The position numbers and the translations under genes are program-made. From Lactifluus volemus (lineage: Eukaryota > Basidiomycota > Agaricomycetes > Russulales > Russulaceae): a DNA stretch of 51,649 nucleotides. The notes under the pieces were generated by a model. It worked only from the letters and a program-made list of their open reading frames with translations, was not told where the DNA came from and searched no databases. Below, in pieces: positions 11,206 to 22,990 of this stretch. Positions within the stretch are counted from its first letter, which is position 1, and every line of letters begins with the position of its first letter. The DNA is taken from NCBI GenBank assembly GCA_022376515.1, contig WTXI01000259.1, positions 1 to 51,649 on the forward strand, in the 5' to 3' direction.

Positions 11206-12783
11206 ATGTCTTCCACCCCTGGCAATCAAGACCCTGCACTTGCCTCTCAGTCCCCAACCACAGCTCCGTCTACTAGTACACCCGCTACCGATCCCGCCGC
11301 GCCACCACATTTACTCGACAGTGCGCAGATCGTTCAACTCTTACGACACTTCCCGAGCGTCTACCAGGTGAGGCCTATCCTACTTACCCTTCCCCCCCTC
11401 CCTTCCTTTCTTCTCCGAGATCGCAGTGTCTCCTGCATCTGCGTGTATGAGTTGGGTCGAGCGGCATCGCATATTCGCTCCTCCGCGTGCCTCCACGTGA
11501 TTCGAGGCGAGGTCACGGCTGAGGCACGTTCGCGCGTCGGTCAGGTGCCGAAAGGTCTTTTGTCGTTGTCTATTCGCCCAGGTTCATGTCTGTGCGTCGA
11601 TTACCGGTACCCTGGCCGGTGGGCCTCTTTTGTGGCCATCACAAATGTGATCGTTTGCCTTATTGTTTGTTGAGCGGCGTGGGAATTGTTCCTCACCTTT
11701 CATGTTCCGGTCCTCTTGGAAGGGGTGCACATACTGAATCATTAGGTGCCTTCTTTTGAGCGTGTTCGTTCATCGATGGCGTCATGGCTTCCCTCCCTAC
11801 CCATGGTGGTGTGTGTGGATGCTAACTTTTTGCACAGCAACTGATAGACGAACAGGGCACGCTTAAAGAAAGCGCTGCCGAAGCACTATCGGCATTGGCA
11901 CTCAGCCAGCCACCCCCTAGCGGTGCACCCGCAGGCGGTCCATCCGGATTACCTTTCCCACTTCATAAGCAACAGACGCCCGTCCACTCGCAACAAGCAC
12001 TCGCGCTACTGGCTCTTGCCGAGCCCGGGCCATCCTCACACCCCAACGGTCCTCCAAACCTTGGGCAACTCTCTGCGCTTGCTGCCGCTGCAGGTTCAAG
12101 CGCTGCTTCCATAACCGAAAATCAGTCGCGACCCCGGAGGGCGGAAAGACGGGCTCAGTTGAAGCACCAAACACGGAGTCCGGTTCTCCAGTTCCAACGC
12201 CTACACGCACACGGGGAGCCCGCAGTGCCAATATGGGTTCAGATGAGTGGGCACGTCAGCGGAAGGACAATCATGTCCGTTCATCCATTTCGTTTTTGAT
12301 CTGGTCATGTTGTTGAGCCTTTTTATTTAGAAAGAAGTTGAGCGCCGACGGCGTGGGAACATCAATGAGGGCATAAATGAGCTCGGCCGCATCGTACCAA
12401 ACGGATCAGGCGAGAAAGCGAAGGGCGCGATTCTCTCGCGTGCGGTGCAATACATTCATCATCTGAAGGAGAATGAAGCTCGCAATATCGAAAAGTGGAC
12501 ACTCGAGAAGCTGCTTATGGATCAGGCGATGGGAGACCTGCAGGCACAGCTCGAGGAGATGCGCCGCCTATGGGAAGAGGAACGCGCCGCTCGTACGCGC
12601 GCCGAGAGCGAGCTTGACGTGCTGCGGGGGCTCAAGACCTCGCCAGCGACGGAGACCGCCACTGCTGCTGCTACCACCGCAGCAGACAAAGCAACCGACT
12701 CGGCAGCCGCGAGTGATGGGGAAGCCGCACAAGGGGGTGAGGAAGAGAGCGGGCGTCCTGGAAAGCGACAACGTACGGATTGA
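11206..12783 (+). CDS. bHLH-zipper transcription factor, Cbf1-like
   Basis: Exon 1 11206..11367, a long 470-nt intron, exon 2 from 11838, exon 3 12126..12274 and exon 4 12331..12783. Exon 2 ends at 12048 (77-nt intron, 324 aa) or at 12093 (32-nt intron, 339 aa); both keep phase, and I prefer the first because 32 nt is very short. The basic region DEWARQRKDNH is joined by splicing to KEVERRRRGNINEGINELGR, giving the E-box-binding H-E-R pattern. Helix 2 (AILSRAVQYIHHLKE) and a leucine/charged coiled coil follow, then an Ala/Thr-rich acidic tail. The arrangement is that of fungal Cbf1, which binds CACGTG at sulfur-metabolism promoters and centromeres. The N-terminal half is a Pro/Ser/Ala-rich linker. 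The ATG at 11206 is the first in frame. Confidence 0.85.
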
Positions 12784-14498
12784 CTCTCGGCTTGCTCTAT
12801 TATCATGTGATGTGTCTCGTACGGTTTACTACTGTATTCGATCCTGTCCCTTGTTCTCGCAGCCTCCTATGGTTCTTTCCCAGTTTTTCTCTTTATTGTG
12901 TTCCTGATTTCTCTTTGTTCTTGTCCTTGAAGAGCTTCTTGTCCGGCTATTCTAGCTATTAACGCGCGATGATGGAAACTACGTTTTTATGAACCTCTGA
13001 TAATTTGGTTGGATTTTGATAAAATGATCTAACTATGACATCAATCTGAACTCGAGACGACAATCAAATGCCCTCGGAAACAGTATTATTTGTATGAAGT
13101 AACCTCTGGCCGTCAAAATCTGATGGGTGAAGGCATTTGACCTGACACGAATTACCAGCAGTTAAATGAGTACAAAAGATGTACTGACACTTGACTATAT
13201 CGCCGGTGATTGTTGAGCTTCAAGGCTGTCCGTGTTTCATACCAGGAATAAAGGACCGACTAGAAATTTATGCCAAAAACCATAACTCGAAGTTTCCGAC
13301 ACCGAAGGCCAGAGGGTTGTGAGTTGGGCTAAATGGCTTGACGGTGCAAGACCGGCAAGTCGGGAGAAACCAATAAGAGAGCTGATTTGAAAGAGTGGGA
13401 CAGGATCTCAAAATTTGGCGCTTTTCAGGCATCGTCCTCCGCCGATGTCATACAAGTTTGATGATGATGATGGTAGTTGGCCAATAAGCTGGTTGTTTGA
13501 TCCGAGGTTCAGTCCCGGGAACTGACGCAGATGGCGACGACAAACTGAAGTTTGCCAGGCGGCAAGACGTCCGACGCCACTGGCACCTGTTACACACGTA
13601 TGGTGTCGCTCACCGCTGGGTGACGCGTAATCGAGCGCCCAAATTGACGTGCCAGACATACAGTACAGTACTGTTAAGTTACTAGTAAAGGCGCAGACCT
13701 AGAATAGATTCCCGGATCAAACAAGCAACTGACACCACGTGGACAGCTTGAAGTATCGGACAGTGCACCAATGGCAGCTGGAGAAATCTAATTTATTTAA
13801 AGCACTGCCCTGCGAGCTGCGGTAGTTGTATGCCGGCACTGCTATATCGCGCGGGCACAGGTGAATTTATGTTCAGCGAGCAAAAGGTAATATATCACAA
13901 CTTGAAGTGGCCAAAGCATGATGGAGCAGTTGAAATCTGCGAGCGTCAAGTGCATGAATGCAGGGGAAATCACCATGATCCTAGTATAGCTGGCGCCAAT
14001 GTGTTTGTCACCGTTGTGGGTAAAATATACAGGGTAGGAAAAGAGAAAAATGGGGCGAAAATCGTCGTCATCGGCGCGTCATCATCGCTTGCGTGGGAAA
14101 GTATCTAGAGATGCAACTTCGGAGGAGACACTCACCGGTACACAGTACTACCTATAAAACATCATCGCGCAAGACACTAGGATTACCTATAAAGAAGCGT
14201 AGGCCCACCCACGCGTCACGTTTACTCGCCTGTTCCTTCGCCTGTTCCTTCAAGTTAGGCCTCGTCTCTGTTCATTATAGACGAGGCCTAACTTGAAGGC
14301 TCATTTACCTACTGTGAGCTGCCGCGAGTAAATCAGTTGATAAATTCATGCATTCTCACTTCGTGAAGGAGTTCGTCAGCATTCCATTAACCTCAGACTA
14401 GTCGCGCGCTCGCCAGCACGAGAGCAGGGAGGTAAGTACTACTTATGGGGTGGTCCATAAGGTGGAACTACGGGGTAAAGTAACGAGATTTCAGGTCC
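12784..14498. other. Intergenic, no gene supported
   Basis: About 1.7 kb with scattered short frames and no recognisable domain or intron chain. The frame at 13830-14108 has no family signature. A perfect long hairpin lies inside (annotated separately). Confidence 0.45.
14247..14299. repeat. Perfect 21-bp inverted repeat (hairpin)
   Basis: Left arm 14247..14267 and right arm 14279..14299 are exact reverse complements (arm starts CCTTCAAGTTAGGC), separated by an 11-nt loop. Placed in non-coding DNA between the bHLH gene and the uncertain minus-strand locus. It could be a structured-RNA hairpin, a convergent terminator, or the tip of a palindromic element. Confidence 0.85.
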
Positions 14499-15760
14499 TT
14501 ATGCGCACGCGCCCGGTTGTGCGTCACACTTGCTGTAAATCACTAATGTCTGTAGGTACTGGGTGTCAATACATGTCAGTCCTTTGGGGATAAGCGCTAA
14601 GCCATCGAACCCACATTCATATATTCGACACCGATGCTTTCCTCGTTCCCTCTTATGCATATGCAATGACACACTTGGTAGGTTGTCTTTGTATACGATA
14701 CTGAAATCACTGTCATGGTAAATGCCAGTGCACTCCACATCTTCAGGGTGGTGAATTATATCATAAAGTCACGGACTATCCCTCATCATGCTCTCGTGGA
14801 TGGGAAATAGAGCCGCAACATGCGCAACATCCCTCAATCTCTGCTCACTCCACAGGGAATCTCTACATGAGCACTCGAAAAGTCGCGTTCTGTCTGTGAG
14901 TTGAGATTTGTTGCTCCTGATGAAGAGAAAAACTTCTAACCATAGTGGGCTAGGCTCTCAACGAGCTTCGGTTGCTCTAATCCGCGGGTCAACTGCAAGT
15001 CTTTCAAGACACTTTATCAATCTCAACTACTTAATCGTGATGCTGTTCGAAAGGAATGGATTGTTCTAGACATAACGTTTTTCAAGTCAAGTTTCAAACG
15101 GAACCACGCTATTTTAAGTCCATGACTTTCTAGAAGTTCAAGCTTCCCCAGATCGGAGCGGAGATAGGAGCGAATGTGTTCCAAGCCCGAGGCCGGGTAA
15201 GACTCAGTTGCTAGTGCTATTCTCATGACCTCATCGTTACATGGGACTCCGTAATATTTGTCAAGTTCTTTTTCAGAACCTACTAATTTCTATATTCTGT
15301 ATCTGTACATACTTGACTTGTACCTCAGGAACCGTAAGTAAGCCTTTTATCTTTGACTTCCTAGTGGATCCGTGTTATCAGGCACCGTCGCACCGATGCG
15401 ATAACCATCTAGACTATCTAGTCATGGTCTTACCACAAGTGCCTGGATGCTTCCATACCAGGTAGTCCACTCCGTCTCCGAGCTGCTGTAATCCCTAGAG
15501 CCACTGAAAACGGACTTTTTCATACATAGTCAAGTTTTCCAAGTGATATACGAGTGCTCTAACGACGCGCCCGCGATATCTTATTACTGAATGAGCTCCC
15601 TATGGAGTCACTAGTACTCCTGTGGTCATTTGGAAGGACTCGCATCATGATGTATGTCCGAATCAGCCTGTCTTGCCACGGGAAAATGATTCGTGTGTTA
15701 TACGGCTCGCCGACCAAGTCGGCCGAAGAATCAAAAAGTTTCATCGCAAACACATTACGT
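14499..15760 (-). pseudogene. Uncertain decayed or intron-rich locus, family not recognised
   Basis: Minus-strand blocks of convincing protein appear in order: KLFDSSADLVGEPYNTRIIF (near 15740-15685), ETEWTTWYGSIQALVV (near 15480-15430), DGYRIGATVPDNTDPLG (near 15405-15357), KELDKYYGVPCNDEVMRIAL (near 15270-15210), SGLEHIRSYLRSDLGKLELL (near 15190-15130), and HHPEDVECTGIYHDSDFSIV (near 14750-14695). Some gaps have usable splice signals, such as GTCAAAG...GAAATTAG at about 15355-15283. Others contain in-frame stops or frame changes with no adequate intron. I read it as one gene in decay, or an active gene whose introns I cannot fully place. It lies directly downstream of the membrane-protein gene on the same strand and is probably unrelated to it. 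Confidence 0.35.
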
Positions 15761-15835
15761 CCGAGACGAAATCAAAACTAACGAGCCGCTAGCACCAATC
15801 AAAAAGAGTCACATAGCATCGTCAGAAGAGTTCTA

Positions 15836-16592
15836 CTATATCACCGACTTGTCCGACCCATGCCTCTGTTTCCGCGCAGTGTTGACAGACTGCAAACGTC
15901 GCTGCCTCAGCGCGCGCCGTGCCGCCTCCTCCTTCTCCGATAGCTGCGACCAGCGCGCCATCGAGGTGCCTCCAGAGACGCGGGACATATCCGATCCGAC
16001 TGACGTCGCAGACGATGCCGACGACGATGGGCGACGCATCAACGACTGGCGCCGCCGTGAGCCATGCTGCCTTTTCATCGATATAGTGCGCACGCCGCTC
16101 GTGCGTGGTATCTCAGGCGGTAGCGGGAGATACGATAGGCGCGGCGGCACTAGGGACGCTTGGGGTGACGGTGTGCGTGGGAAGAAGAGGCCGGGAGTAA
16201 GCGGACGCGGGATAGTGCTGGTTCTGGACGAAGACGGGAGGGGATCTGGGACTCCACGGATATGCACGATGCCTGCGCCTTCGCGCGTCTCCTCGAGTGT
16301 CCATGGACGTGAAGTCGTCGACGATGCGGCAGAATCGGCGCGCGCGACGGCAGAAGGCGTGATATGTTTCCAATCGTAAGCCGTCACGTTGGGGCGGGTC
16401 GGAGGAGGGTGAGGGACGGTGGTGAAGACACCCAGGGCGCTTGCGATATTATGCCGCAGGGAGTCTCGCCAGGTTTCGATGGCTCCTGGCGGAGGAGGAA
16501 CTGGAGACTGGGTCGGCTTCGTAGAACGTTCCACGAGGCGTTCCTCCCACTGATTATGATCCGGTGAGGCTGTCGGATTGATGGGCCGCGGT

Positions 16593-16632
<40 letters not shown>

Positions 16633-17921
16633 CTATAACCCAGGGTACGTCGAGGCCGGATCCACGCAGGCTCAGGTACCGCGGCTTGGACATCACGCTA
16701 GACTGGCGTGAGGTGCCGACATCGTCAAGTCCCGTTTGTGGCGTAGTTGATTCGTCGCCAGAGGTGAGAATATCACCCGCGACGAGATTTGCAACGCGCA
16801 AGAAACCAACGTCTTGCATGAGGCCAGGTACACTTGTGTCTGAGTGACGCAGTTCCAATGGAAGTGGGCGTACTGTAGGGTACGGGCCATGGGTAATTGC
16901 AGACATGGTGGTCAGAGTCGGCAGGTGCTGCATGTGGCTAGGACCGCCATGCGATGACAAGAGAGTGCTTGTGCTATGCCGCGGATCACCAACGTCGCGC
17001 TCACGCAGTGGCTGCCGCCAGGACGGGGATGTCCCAGAAGACGAAATGGTATCTTCCGGGAGTTTGTCGCCGCTTTCCGCTCGTCCCCAGCCCCAGTGTG
17101 ACTCCCACGGACGCTTGTTGGTGCGCTTGCGCACGCGGTGCCACCAGACAAAGAGAGTGATGAGAGTGGCAAGCACGGCAAGGCTGAGCAGAGCAATTCC
17201 TGCCCAGAAAGAGGTACCGTGAACGTTGTTACGACTACTCACGGCGGCGGCTGGTGCGACAGCCGCAGCGGATTGCACCGGGGATGAAGTCGAGCTTCTA
17301 GGCAGAAGACTGGACGAAAGAGCGGTAGAGGTTGCCACATCATTAGATAACGTCGAGGGAAAGGAATTGAACACAGATGACGACAGGAGCGCATTCCCTG
17401 ACGAGGAGACAGTCGGCTATGATTAATTTGTAAAACACACGGATCAATTGATGAACAAGGGGCCGTATTCGCACCAAAAAAGAACCGGAAGGCAAAGGCG
17501 TCACCGACGTGGGTGCAGCCGATTCTACAAAGGGCGCACCCTGAGAGACGGAGGGCACAGTCAAAGGCGATGGCGAGGACGCTCCGATGGTGTGCTGAGG
17601 AGGTGTGCCAGGTGTAGAGGCGGAGGCAGCAGGGTTCGACAAGACTGGTGGCAACCCATCGTGAACCTGTCCTGGGAGAACCTGGGGAACCTGACCATTC
17701 TCGATGACCTCATAGCCTGGACCAAGAACAAAAGCAAAAGGTTTAACGCTCAAGAGATGATTATTCTGAGGCACGACAGGCGCTACGTCGCGGGCCTCGC
17801 GGGAGAAACCGCCGCGCATAATAAACAAAAAAAAAAAAGAGCGCGCCTGGCGCAACAAAAGAGAAATGACGGGCGCTTCCAGAGCGGGTATGAAAACAAG
17901 ACTAAATGTGGCAAGTTGCAT
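15836..17921 (-). CDS. Single-span membrane protein with long disordered tail
   Basis: Two exons, 17921..17475 and 17416..15836, joined in phase over a 58-nt intron (GTGCGA...AATCATAG), 675 aa if the first ATG is used. The N-terminal third is Pro/Ser/Thr/Ala-rich and looks extracellular. One membrane span (FWAGIALLSLAVLATLITLF, about residues 219-241) is followed by a basic stop-transfer HRVRKR, then about 430 residues of low-complexity cytoplasmic tail with poly-Ser and poly-Pro runs. This layout resembles fungal cell-wall sensor or Mid2/Skg6-like glycoproteins, but no family motif is firm. The start is uncertain: the first ATG precedes a hydrophobic stretch encoded partly by a 12-T run, which could be a signal peptide, and a second ATG (MRGGFSREARD) follows. 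Confidence 0.75.
16591..16632. repeat. Coding trinucleotide microsatellite (GGC then GAC)
   Basis: Tandem GGC units run into tandem GAC units on the plus strand, encoding the poly-Pro and poly-Ser runs of the membrane-protein tail on the minus strand. A likely site of in-frame length variation between strains. Confidence 0.85.
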
Positions 17922-18104
17922 GTTTATAATAGCTGATAAGTTAGGAGGATATAGAAAACCGGACCATCAGTCGAGGATCAAATTTACTCGTCAAAAGTTC
18001 AAGTTCAACTGAAAGTGGCCAACAACACTCTCCAAAGGCGGAATAAGCGCTCGTTGCGACCCACTTTGTAATTCCGAGTCGCGTCACCCGTGGACCGATC
18101 GCAA
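17922..18104. promoter_or_regulatory. Divergent promoter region of the membrane-protein and ALKBH6-like genes
   Basis: Only about 180 nt separate two divergently transcribed starts (17921 minus, 18105 plus), so upstream control sequences are probably shared. No defined motif is claimed. Confidence 0.35.
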
Positions 18105-19238
18105 ATGAGTCTTGTTAAGCATCACGTTTCAGGATCCAAAGATACATATTACATCCCCAACTTTGTAACCACAGACGAAGAGGCCTATCTGTTGCGCAAG
18201 GTGAGCCGAGTCGACTTTCGATAGTCAAATTTTGGGGTTTAACAACTGTGTAGATCCAGGAGACCCCGCAGCCAAAATGGAAGCAGCTTTCGAATCGGAG
18301 GTGCGCCCACAGTTCATTTGTGTATTACTTCTCCCTACAATGATTGTTCCTCAGACTGCAGACATGGGGTGAATCTGTGCCCCCGTTTGATTCGCCGTAT
18401 TCGCTAACGCTACGCCTACTCCACCCACATATCATCCTAACCTCTTTTCTCGCTGTCGCACACAGGTGGTGACCTAACAGCGAAAAATGTTCTCGTGACG
18501 CAGCCACTCCCGCCATTCATATCCACCTAGTGAGTGAAAGCAGTTTCCCACCTCCAATTTACGGCATTGTAATCTACCCACCCATCCGGGATAAGCCCAG
18601 ATCTGATCACACGTATCGTCTCGACTGGGGCGTTCGATGGCTCGCCACACCGGAAGCCGAATCACGTCATATTAAACGAGGTGCGTGTTCACCCGGCACC
18701 GAACCACGGAACAAAGAGATGCCAGAGAACGGTTAGTCAACTCGGCTTACTCACGCGCTTTTGCCTGTAGTATCTCCCTGGCCAGGGAATTATGGTCCGT
18801 AACACTTTCCTCGCTAACCTCGTGTTTTAAAAACGACCCAAACGGCTTTAATTCTTCCCCTGTTAGCCACATCAAGATGGCCCCGCGTATCATCCAGTTG
18901 TCGCGACGCTCTCGCTCGGGAGTCACACTGTAATGCACTATTACGACGTACCCGCATGCGCACCAGTGCTCTCACTTCTGCTGGAACCGCGTAGCCTCGT
19001 CATCACTGCAAGTGAGCAGTACACTACAAGCACGCACGGCATCGACGCCATCGCGGAGGACCGCATGGGGGATTTCGGGTTGGCGAATTCTAGCATGCTC
19101 GACGCTTCTGACAACAGAAGCGTCCTCTACACGGAGGACGATGTGCTTCCGCGTCAGACGCGGTACAGTCTGACGTGCAGGGATGTCGCGCGCGCGATGA
19201 ACATCAATGCTGGCAGGCTTCCTAAGGAGAAAAGTTGA
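18105..19238 (+). CDS. AlkB-type 2-oxoglutarate/Fe(II) dioxygenase, ALKBH6-like
   Basis: Seven exons: 18105..18200, 18254..18300, 18355..18368, 18466..18529, 18596..18680, 18771..18794 and 18867..19238. All joins are GT-AG and in phase, 233 aa. The protein runs TYYIPNFVTTDEEAYLL, QPKWKQLSNRRLQTWGG, KPNHVILNEYLPGQGIMPHQ, then DGPAYHPVVATLSLGSHTVM. The HxD pair (PHQDG), the distal His (STHGI) and the Arg pair near RYSLTCRDV fit the iron- and 2-oxoglutarate-binding set of the AlkB fold. NxYxPGQGIMPHxDGPxYxP is the ALKBH6 signature. Substrate is unsettled for this subfamily; nucleic-acid demethylation is assumed. Introns are unusually dense, including a 14-nt exon 3 and a 24-nt exon 6, both required for phase. 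Confidence 0.92.
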
Positions 19239-20335
19239 CAGTGGAGTCACAATTGATCGTGTTTTCGGTGTGCCACGCAGCTGCGCTCAAGGCACCAGGT
19301 CCTTGTTCCATGCGTCTGCTTCGACCAAGTATCGGTGTCCGCAGCTGGAGTCGCTCGACCCCGTGAGCTGGTGACGCCCATATCCGAGAGCGGGGTGGTT
19401 TATAGCTATCAGATGAAATACGGGGGCTGAAATAAAGTGGTTATCCTTTGACTTTGTTGACGTTGAGCGGGTGTCCCTGCGGCTCCGAGTCTGCGCAGCA
19501 ACGTTACTGCGGTAGTGGCTGCGGGGTTCCATATGGCCCCAATAGAGCAACTGAGATGCATGATTTCCTGTGAGATTGATGGAGACATATGAATTGGGTA
19601 GGCAGTGAAATTACTTGAGCGACGTCCGGTGGTGGCTGTGACCGGACTGTAATTGCGTCTCCGAGAATTTCCGGTAGGCATGCTTACATTGTAACGCTGA
19701 CCGAGTTTACCGGTTGGACAACGGGACAACCGGCAGTGAAGAGAGAGAGAGACGAATCGTTTCAACTTATGACTGACGACGAGGTATGGAATGTTACCGC
19801 AGCAGAAATCAAGCATCATGACATTTCGGAGCCGACGGGTGGGCCGGAAAGAGTCAAGGGTTACTAGTAATCTAGATATACCAAGGACACTCCGGCTTTG
19901 CTCACAGAGTGATAAAATGTCAATGGGAATGACAATGAGCGCGTATCAAAAGTTGATTTGAAATAAAAGGCGAACCCGCTTAGGTGATAAGTGTAGTAAG
20001 CGAGCGTGTCCTGGGCCAGTTTACCCTTCCTTCGTCCGATTCCTTACCATCTCCCTCTCCAAAGGCCATCTACTCTTCAATTTCATTTCTTCCTTTCTTC
20101 TTTCTCTTTCTAATCTTAGGCCTCCAAACATAATCTTCAAATTTGCTCTCAGCCTAACCTCTCAACAATTGGTTAGCGTTTATTTGGTTCCTCTACGCCC
20201 GTCCTCTTGAAAATAAGCCCTCGCCACTTCCGCTCGGCGCGCACTTGGACACTGGCATAACATCCTAGATTATCGGTGCGTCCTACCTTGACGGTCACGC
20301 GACATCCCTACGATTGGCTTATATCGCAACTAGTT
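19239..20335. other. Intergenic, includes promoter of gene A
   Basis: No gene supported; minus-strand frames at 19287-19819 have no domain or splice support. 20020-20160 is CT-rich (TCTTCCTTTCTTC-type runs) and is the likely promoter and 5' UTR of gene A at 20336. This native promoter is absent from the other two copies of gene A. Confidence 0.4.
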
Positions 20336-22307
20336 ATGTTTGCCACCCTCTCTTCATTTCTGCCCTCGGCACTCCAGCAAAACTCTCCTAACCCTGGAAA
20401 CTCCACGAGCAAAGACGATCCAACGGTCCATGCCGGGGAAACCAAGCCAACCGAGGTAGTAGGCTCGGATGAAGTGGGTGTCAAGAGGAAGGAAAGGAGA
20501 TTTAACCACGAAGTACGTATACCTCTATCTCTTACTCGCTACCTTGTCTTCTCACGCTTGTACATAGTCTTTCATTGTTGTGCGACCTCCACCCGCAAAG
20601 TCAAATCATCCCTTGAATTTGCAGGTCCAGCTTGTTCCTCCCCAATCCCGTGATCGCACTCGCTCTATGGATACATCACTCTCGCAGGATCAAGACGAAA
20701 ATGGTCTCAGCCGAACCACCTCCAATCGATCTGACGTATCTATGTATTCTGGTTATTCATCCGTCGCTTCCTTCTCCTCTGTCGCGTCTTCCTCCACCGC
20801 CTCGTCTCGGAGGATGATCATCCCCCTTTATAACCTTCAGGCCCACAACGTCATGACTAATATTATCGTCGATGCTGGCACGGACGCAAAAGTAGCAAAA
20901 TTTCAGAAACGCGGCCTGGAGATTGTAGGGCTCGCTACTCTCGAACCCATCGAGGTATTCGGTTCCAACCCAGCCATTGCCACCCAGTTTCCTTCACCGA
21001 GTAATCGACCCAGCATCGATGACCATCACGACCCCATTCATTCTATTCCACGGCCTGGGACTTCGGATGGTGTGCATACACCTGCTTCATCTTCGTTATC
21101 GCTTACGTCCGGAAGCGTGGACGCTACATCCCCAACCGCGCCTGTGGTGGTTCGGACCGATAATAACTTGACACCCACCACTGGTTCGAAAAAGATCCTG
21201 GGCAGGTTCTTCAAGAAGAGGGATACCCAGTCGTCATCGCCACCTTCATCCTCTCCCTTGTCATCTCCCTTGAGTAATTCGTTTTTTCGTGCGCCACGCC
21301 CAACGGGACAATCTTTTATGATACCCCAGAGAAATTCGAAGCGCGATTCAAAGCCAGGCCCTGGACAACATTCGGAACCGTCTATGAGCCCACCAGGTAG
21401 CATACACACGAGCCCACATTTGCAACCTGCAGTTCTCGGCGTTCACCCTTCTTGTAGCTCACCGATTCTCCCACCAAAAGGCCGGCCTCATAGTTACACT
21501 TGGGTCGTGCGAAAATGGATCAAGGGTTCTAACGACGGTCTCTTGGGCAACGTCATCGGCCATATGAATTCTCTCAGCTTATCAGATGAGCGGCGACAAT
21601 CACGGAACCAGCCTGAAGAGGGCGCTGTGGAGGTTCTGTTTGTGTGGACCCGCGGAAAGAAGAAGAAAAGAAAGTCGAGCGAATCCGGACGACCAGCTGG
21701 CGGCCGTCGATCCAATGTCACTGGTCCGCCAAGGTCTCCCTCGCCGTCGCTGAATCACCCGGGGTTGATGGACAGAACCGAGAAGCGGCTGTCCACTCTA
21801 TCAGGCCATAGTATATCGACGGCGAGCGAGCTTGACGGCGCCGCGGGGCGCGCACGCAGGGATGACGACGGTGGTGATGAGAGCGATCCTGAAGACTCGG
21901 AGACTCCCTGGACGTGTACTGTGGTCATATCCCGACTCGGTAGCGTCGGCGGCGCGGCCAGTACAAATGGCAGTAGTCGTGGTAGTGGCGACTCCCCTGT
22001 GGTGCGGGTACGCGTCGCAACATTCTCGCCAACGCCGCATCATCCCAAAGTCGTCGCGCTGCTCAAGGTGCCCTTCCCACTACCGGATATCATCGTCGAT
22101 CGGTTACAGGTCTGTCGTCGCGTTGTCAATGCTCAGGGTATCGCTCGTCCGAGTTGCGACTTGGACGCGGTGGAAGGGCTCGTGCTCACCGCTGAAGAGA
22201 TCAAGGACGTCGTATCTTCGACAGGCCTTTGGCTGGTCGTGCGTGAGAGCATCGGTGGCGTCGGGAAGATTAACCGGAAGGGTGACGGGTGGCGTATTCG
22301 CGCATAG
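20336..22307 (+). CDS. Gene A, intact copy: orphan disordered protein conserved in Agaricomycetes
   Basis: Exon 1 20336..20512 and exon 2 20568..22307, joined in phase over a 55-nt intron, 638 aa. Exon 1 encodes MFATLSSFLPSALQQNS and a polar stretch. Exon 2 opens with SFIVVRPPPAKSNHPLNLQV, then a Ser-rich linker, then MIIPLYNLQAHNVMTNIIVD and DAGTDAKVAKFQKRGLEIVG. Long Ser/Pro/Arg-rich linkers follow, and a conserved C-terminal block contains VRVATFSPTPHHPKVVALLK and PLPDIIVDRLQVCRRVVN. From memory this block order recurs in uncharacterised Agaricomycete proteins; no named domain, signal peptide or membrane span is seen. A KKKKRK-type basic run could be a nuclear signal. It is the parent of two broken copies and converges on the NLR1 gene. 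Confidence 0.85.
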
Positions 22308-22990
22308 AGGTCTTTGAGCGCGCAACGTAAGACCCCCAGCAGGCAGCAGTCATAAATTCTGTTTCTCTCGCAAGCGTGTGTTATAATCATAACAGTATTG
22401 CTAGTACTGTAACTCGTTTTTCAGTTGCTCATCTCATCTTTTTACCTTTCTCACTCTGTTTGTTTCTCTCCCTCCTAGTAGTATACACACACTTGTGCTT
22501 TTGTCATCCGCCTCACCATTCTTTTTTCTTTTGGTTTCTCACGAATCTCTTTGGGATTTCTTATATTTATTGGATGCGCGAGTTCTATGGCCAACTCGGA
22601 ATCGAATATAATGAATGATTCTACTACTTGGAAGATGCCTGAATTTGAATGGGGGTGAATTCGCTCAGATCCTTTGAGAAGATCTGTGATCCCAAATTAA
22701 CTTAACCAACAAAATTAGATCACTCGGATCGGATCCGTACCAAGATCATTATACAGGAAAGCGAGACCAATACCCTAATACAGTACAATCCACATAGCCT
22801 GGCTTGCTGGTAACCGATCAAAAATACATTAAACCGCCCTCAGGACCTCCTCACGTATAGGAAACGCTGCGATAATGGTGAGGAGCGAAGGGTGGCCATG
22901 GCTGCATGGATGATATCAGACTTGACGTCTACCAAGAAAATGGTGGATACATACTACCCCTATTGCGCATCAGCGGTGCCAAGCTTGAGT
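22308..22990. other. Convergent intergenic region between gene A and NLR1
   Basis: 3' flanks of two convergent genes; no coding sequence recognised. A CT-rich stretch lies near 22430-22530. The same sequence follows gene A in units 2 and 3; the matching position around 22603 (AACTCGGAATCG) is the empty site of the solo LTR found in unit 2. Confidence 0.6.
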
